Positions 61,913 through 64,000 of a stretch of 64,000 nucleotides of DNA are shown piece by piece. The stretch covers positions 929,248-993,247 of the forward strand of contig NW_006768797.1 in assembly GCF_000204055.1 (NCBI RefSeq), given 5' to 3'. Made by a program: the position numbers and the translations under genes. The notes under the pieces were generated by a model, which made no database searches, was not told where the DNA came from, and saw only the letters and a program-made list of their open reading frames with translations. Numbering within the stretch: the stretch's first letter is position 1; the number at the start of each line of letters is the position of its first letter. This DNA comes from Melampsora larici-populina 98AG31 (taxonomy: Eukaryota; Basidiomycota; Pucciniomycetes; Pucciniales; Melampsoraceae).

Positions 61913-62462
61913 TAGGTCCCATTATCTCTAATGGTATCCTTCTTTCAAGACATGCTGATATGTCACTCACGCATGGTTTTTTGATGGTCACTGCTCTTGA
62001 ATAGTTTCCCACTTATGTAACATAAAATGAAGTATGAAGGTAAGTTTAGCCAGTAAACACCTTTAAAGAAGCCTAAAATTTAGGTGGTCCTCGGCTCTTC
62101 TAAGAAGGAAGGCTACATTTTTGTAAATACAAATACTTCATCATAAGATATATCTGTGATTAGTGACTTTTGAAATACATGATCAAGTAGGTTTGGTTGT
62201 ACAGGTCCTTATTCTTTCTCTTATTCTTTTGTTGTATTTCATCAATATGTTATGTGGATTAGTGTACATTAGATCAATCAAAACTTAAAAGGAGCTGCAC
62301 AGGTTGAACATTTCAGAAGCCAATGTTAAGTTGTAGTATACATTCTTTAAGCTGAACTATTCTCAGTCAGCTTCAGCGGGCGGGCCCGCCTATGCCCTAG
62401 TATCTATGAAAATACCATCTGAACACATTTCAATTTGTCCCTTCCAAACCATCTTCTTCCGT
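61913..62462. other. Intergenic, no gene seen
   Basis: AT-rich with a short GC patch (gcgggcgggcccgcc, about 62377). Nothing further recognised. Confidence 0.4.
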
Positions 62463-63992
62463 TTAATCACTATCACCAACATTTGATATCCTTACAATGG
62501 CACCATCCTTATCTACTCTTGCTCCACCTTCATTGTAGAATGTACCCAGTCTTGGACTAGAAATCTCCAGTACCTCTGTTTGTTGATGCATTGTCAGCAG
62601 TAACATGATAGAATTTCTGATTGATGTTAAAGTTATGAAGACAATCAGTAAAATCTCTTGAAAGGTTGACATCCATCTTTGACCCTTCAATCTCCTGCAT
62701 AGCTAAAATCACCTCTCAAATTTCAAATTTATCATCAATCCAGTGAGCAGTGATTTTCAGTATGAACAATGTTTGATGAAGGCCATTAATTGTATGTGAT
62801 ATTGATAGCAATCAATTGGTCCAATAAATCCTTGAGAAGGTTACAACTTACACAAAATTGAGTTCTAACACCCTCCAACACATTATCCAAACCAACAAGA
62901 ACGGGAGAAATTTTTGGATTACAGATCTTGAGGAGGTCTTTAAACTATTCAAAATCCGCAACAGAGGCCGGCGTTTCACAGTTAGTGATCAGTTTGACAA
63001 GTTGAGACTTGAGAAATTCTTCAGATAGCTTGGGAAGCTAAGATACAAGTCAAGAGAAAGGGAAGAAAAAAATGAACAAGTTTGGGAACATGTTGAGATA
63101 AAATCAAGCCTGTCACATATAGCTGACATGTTGGTATTGTTCCATTTCAAGAATTGTTAGATTTAGTGTCATGTGTGTTGGATTTCTTTCCTTATTTAGA
63201 ATTATTACTTTGAGAGCAGTTTTTTTTCCTAATATTCTTGACAAACATCATTACCATTGTGTATTTGTCTTCAACTTTCAATTAGTATATGGTGTTATAC
63301 TTGCTTGTGTGCCTACTCTCTTTCCCATCTTTATGGAAAGATAGTAAGTTGTTTCTTAACGTTACCCTACAAATAGATCCTTACTGATGTTGACATACAA
63401 TATGTTAGAGCTTCCAATAGAGATTGCATCATTAGCTTCTGGAAGCTTTTATACTTTTTGTTTCTTTTTATTACTTTTACCTCCCACACTTTTAGGTTAG
63501 GCAAAGGTCTGCATAGCTTAGAGATGGAGAGACAAGTGCTCACTGATATCACTGATTTAACAGGTCTTCTTAGCCATTTACAGGACATAGCAGGATGAAA
63601 AGAAAAATGTGATTGTCCCAGTTTGCATGAATGATTTGATTGTGACTCATTGGGGTTCAGCGGAAAGCAAAATTTTGTGATAATGTTCAAGGTGTTGAGA
63701 TACTGACTTTGTGCTCTGAATTGGGTCACAGCTCATTGCAGTACCACAGATACCATTGGAACCAGGAGGTCGAGCCACCTGGCAGACAAATTTAGCTATG
63801 CCCTTGTTCTTCTGAGTTTTGAAATACTTCAAGTTCCAGACCCATGATTTCTGGTTTTTGCTCACTTTGGCTGTTTTTGAAGTGTTTGTAGATTTCATGA
63901 GATGGGAAGACATGGATCTTGATTTCTCTCCAGACTCTGATATGATTGTGGTAGGAGAAGTGGGAGCCAAAGTAGGGCATGGAGAGTGTCAA
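62463..63992 (-). pseudogene. Decayed hAT transposase (hAT-3), continues past the window edge
   Basis: Near the right edge a BED finger reads 'SWVWNLKYFKTQKNK', 'FVCQVARPPGSNGICGTAM' and 'VSQHLEHYHK'. Leftward on the same strand come 'PKLSEEFLKSQLVKLITNC', 'FKDLLKICNP' after a TAG stop near 62948, and 'YHVTADNASTNRGTGDF' followed by a stop. The order matches the N-terminal half of hAT-2's transposase. Large parts are missing or frameshifted, and no terminal repeats are in view. Confidence 0.6.
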
Positions 63993-64000
63993 GGGTGTTT

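Overview
The window looks like nuclear DNA of a basidiomycete of the Pucciniomycotina, most probably a rust fungus. It is AT-rich and gene-poor. Its genes carry many short introns with GT...AG ends, and transposons and their remnants fill about half the sequence. No prokaryotic features were seen. Species cannot be read from the sequence alone.

Layout, left to right. 1-3.4 kb: right part of a Ty3/Gypsy retrotransposon ending in an LTR. 3.4-9.1 kb: an unrecognised gene split by a complete hAT element (hAT-1). 9.5-11.5 kb: a GC-rich MITE, a broken Tc1-like (DDE_3) transposase and a hairpin element. 13.3-28.3 kb: a six-exon DH-BAR Rho-GEF gene on the minus strand whose first intron holds an 11,092-bp KDZ transposon. 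That transposon carries an intact second gene, a broken KDZ transposase, a nested 1.2-kb MULE-type element with a piece of the splicing-factor gene CWC22, and a 167-bp hairpin MITE. 30.7-34.2 kb: an autonomous-type but broken MULE with an OTU-like protease region, whose termini match those of the CWC22-carrying element. 34.8-45 kb: a small secreted Cys-rich protein, an unrecognised coiled-coil protein, a 4'-phosphopantetheinyl transferase and a larger secreted helical protein. 45.8-48.7 kb: a second complete hAT element (hAT-2). 49.5-56.2 kb: a Mug70-like CBS/PB1 membrane protein and an Rgd1-like F-BAR/RhoGAP protein. 57-64 kb: MITE and other decayed DNA, a relic of the orotidine-5'-phosphate decarboxylase (URA3) gene, and a decayed hAT transposase at the right edge.

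Two general points. First, the exon models of the genes were assembled by hand from splice signals, and in each detailed model the exon lengths and intron phases add up to an open frame. Second, the transposon genes are broken mainly by in-frame TGA codons (13 counted in six units, 10 of them preceded by T), the pattern expected from C-to-T change at TCG/CGA. The Rho-GEF and the F-BAR RhoGAP act in opposite directions on Rho-family GTPases. The other host genes show no operational link to one another.
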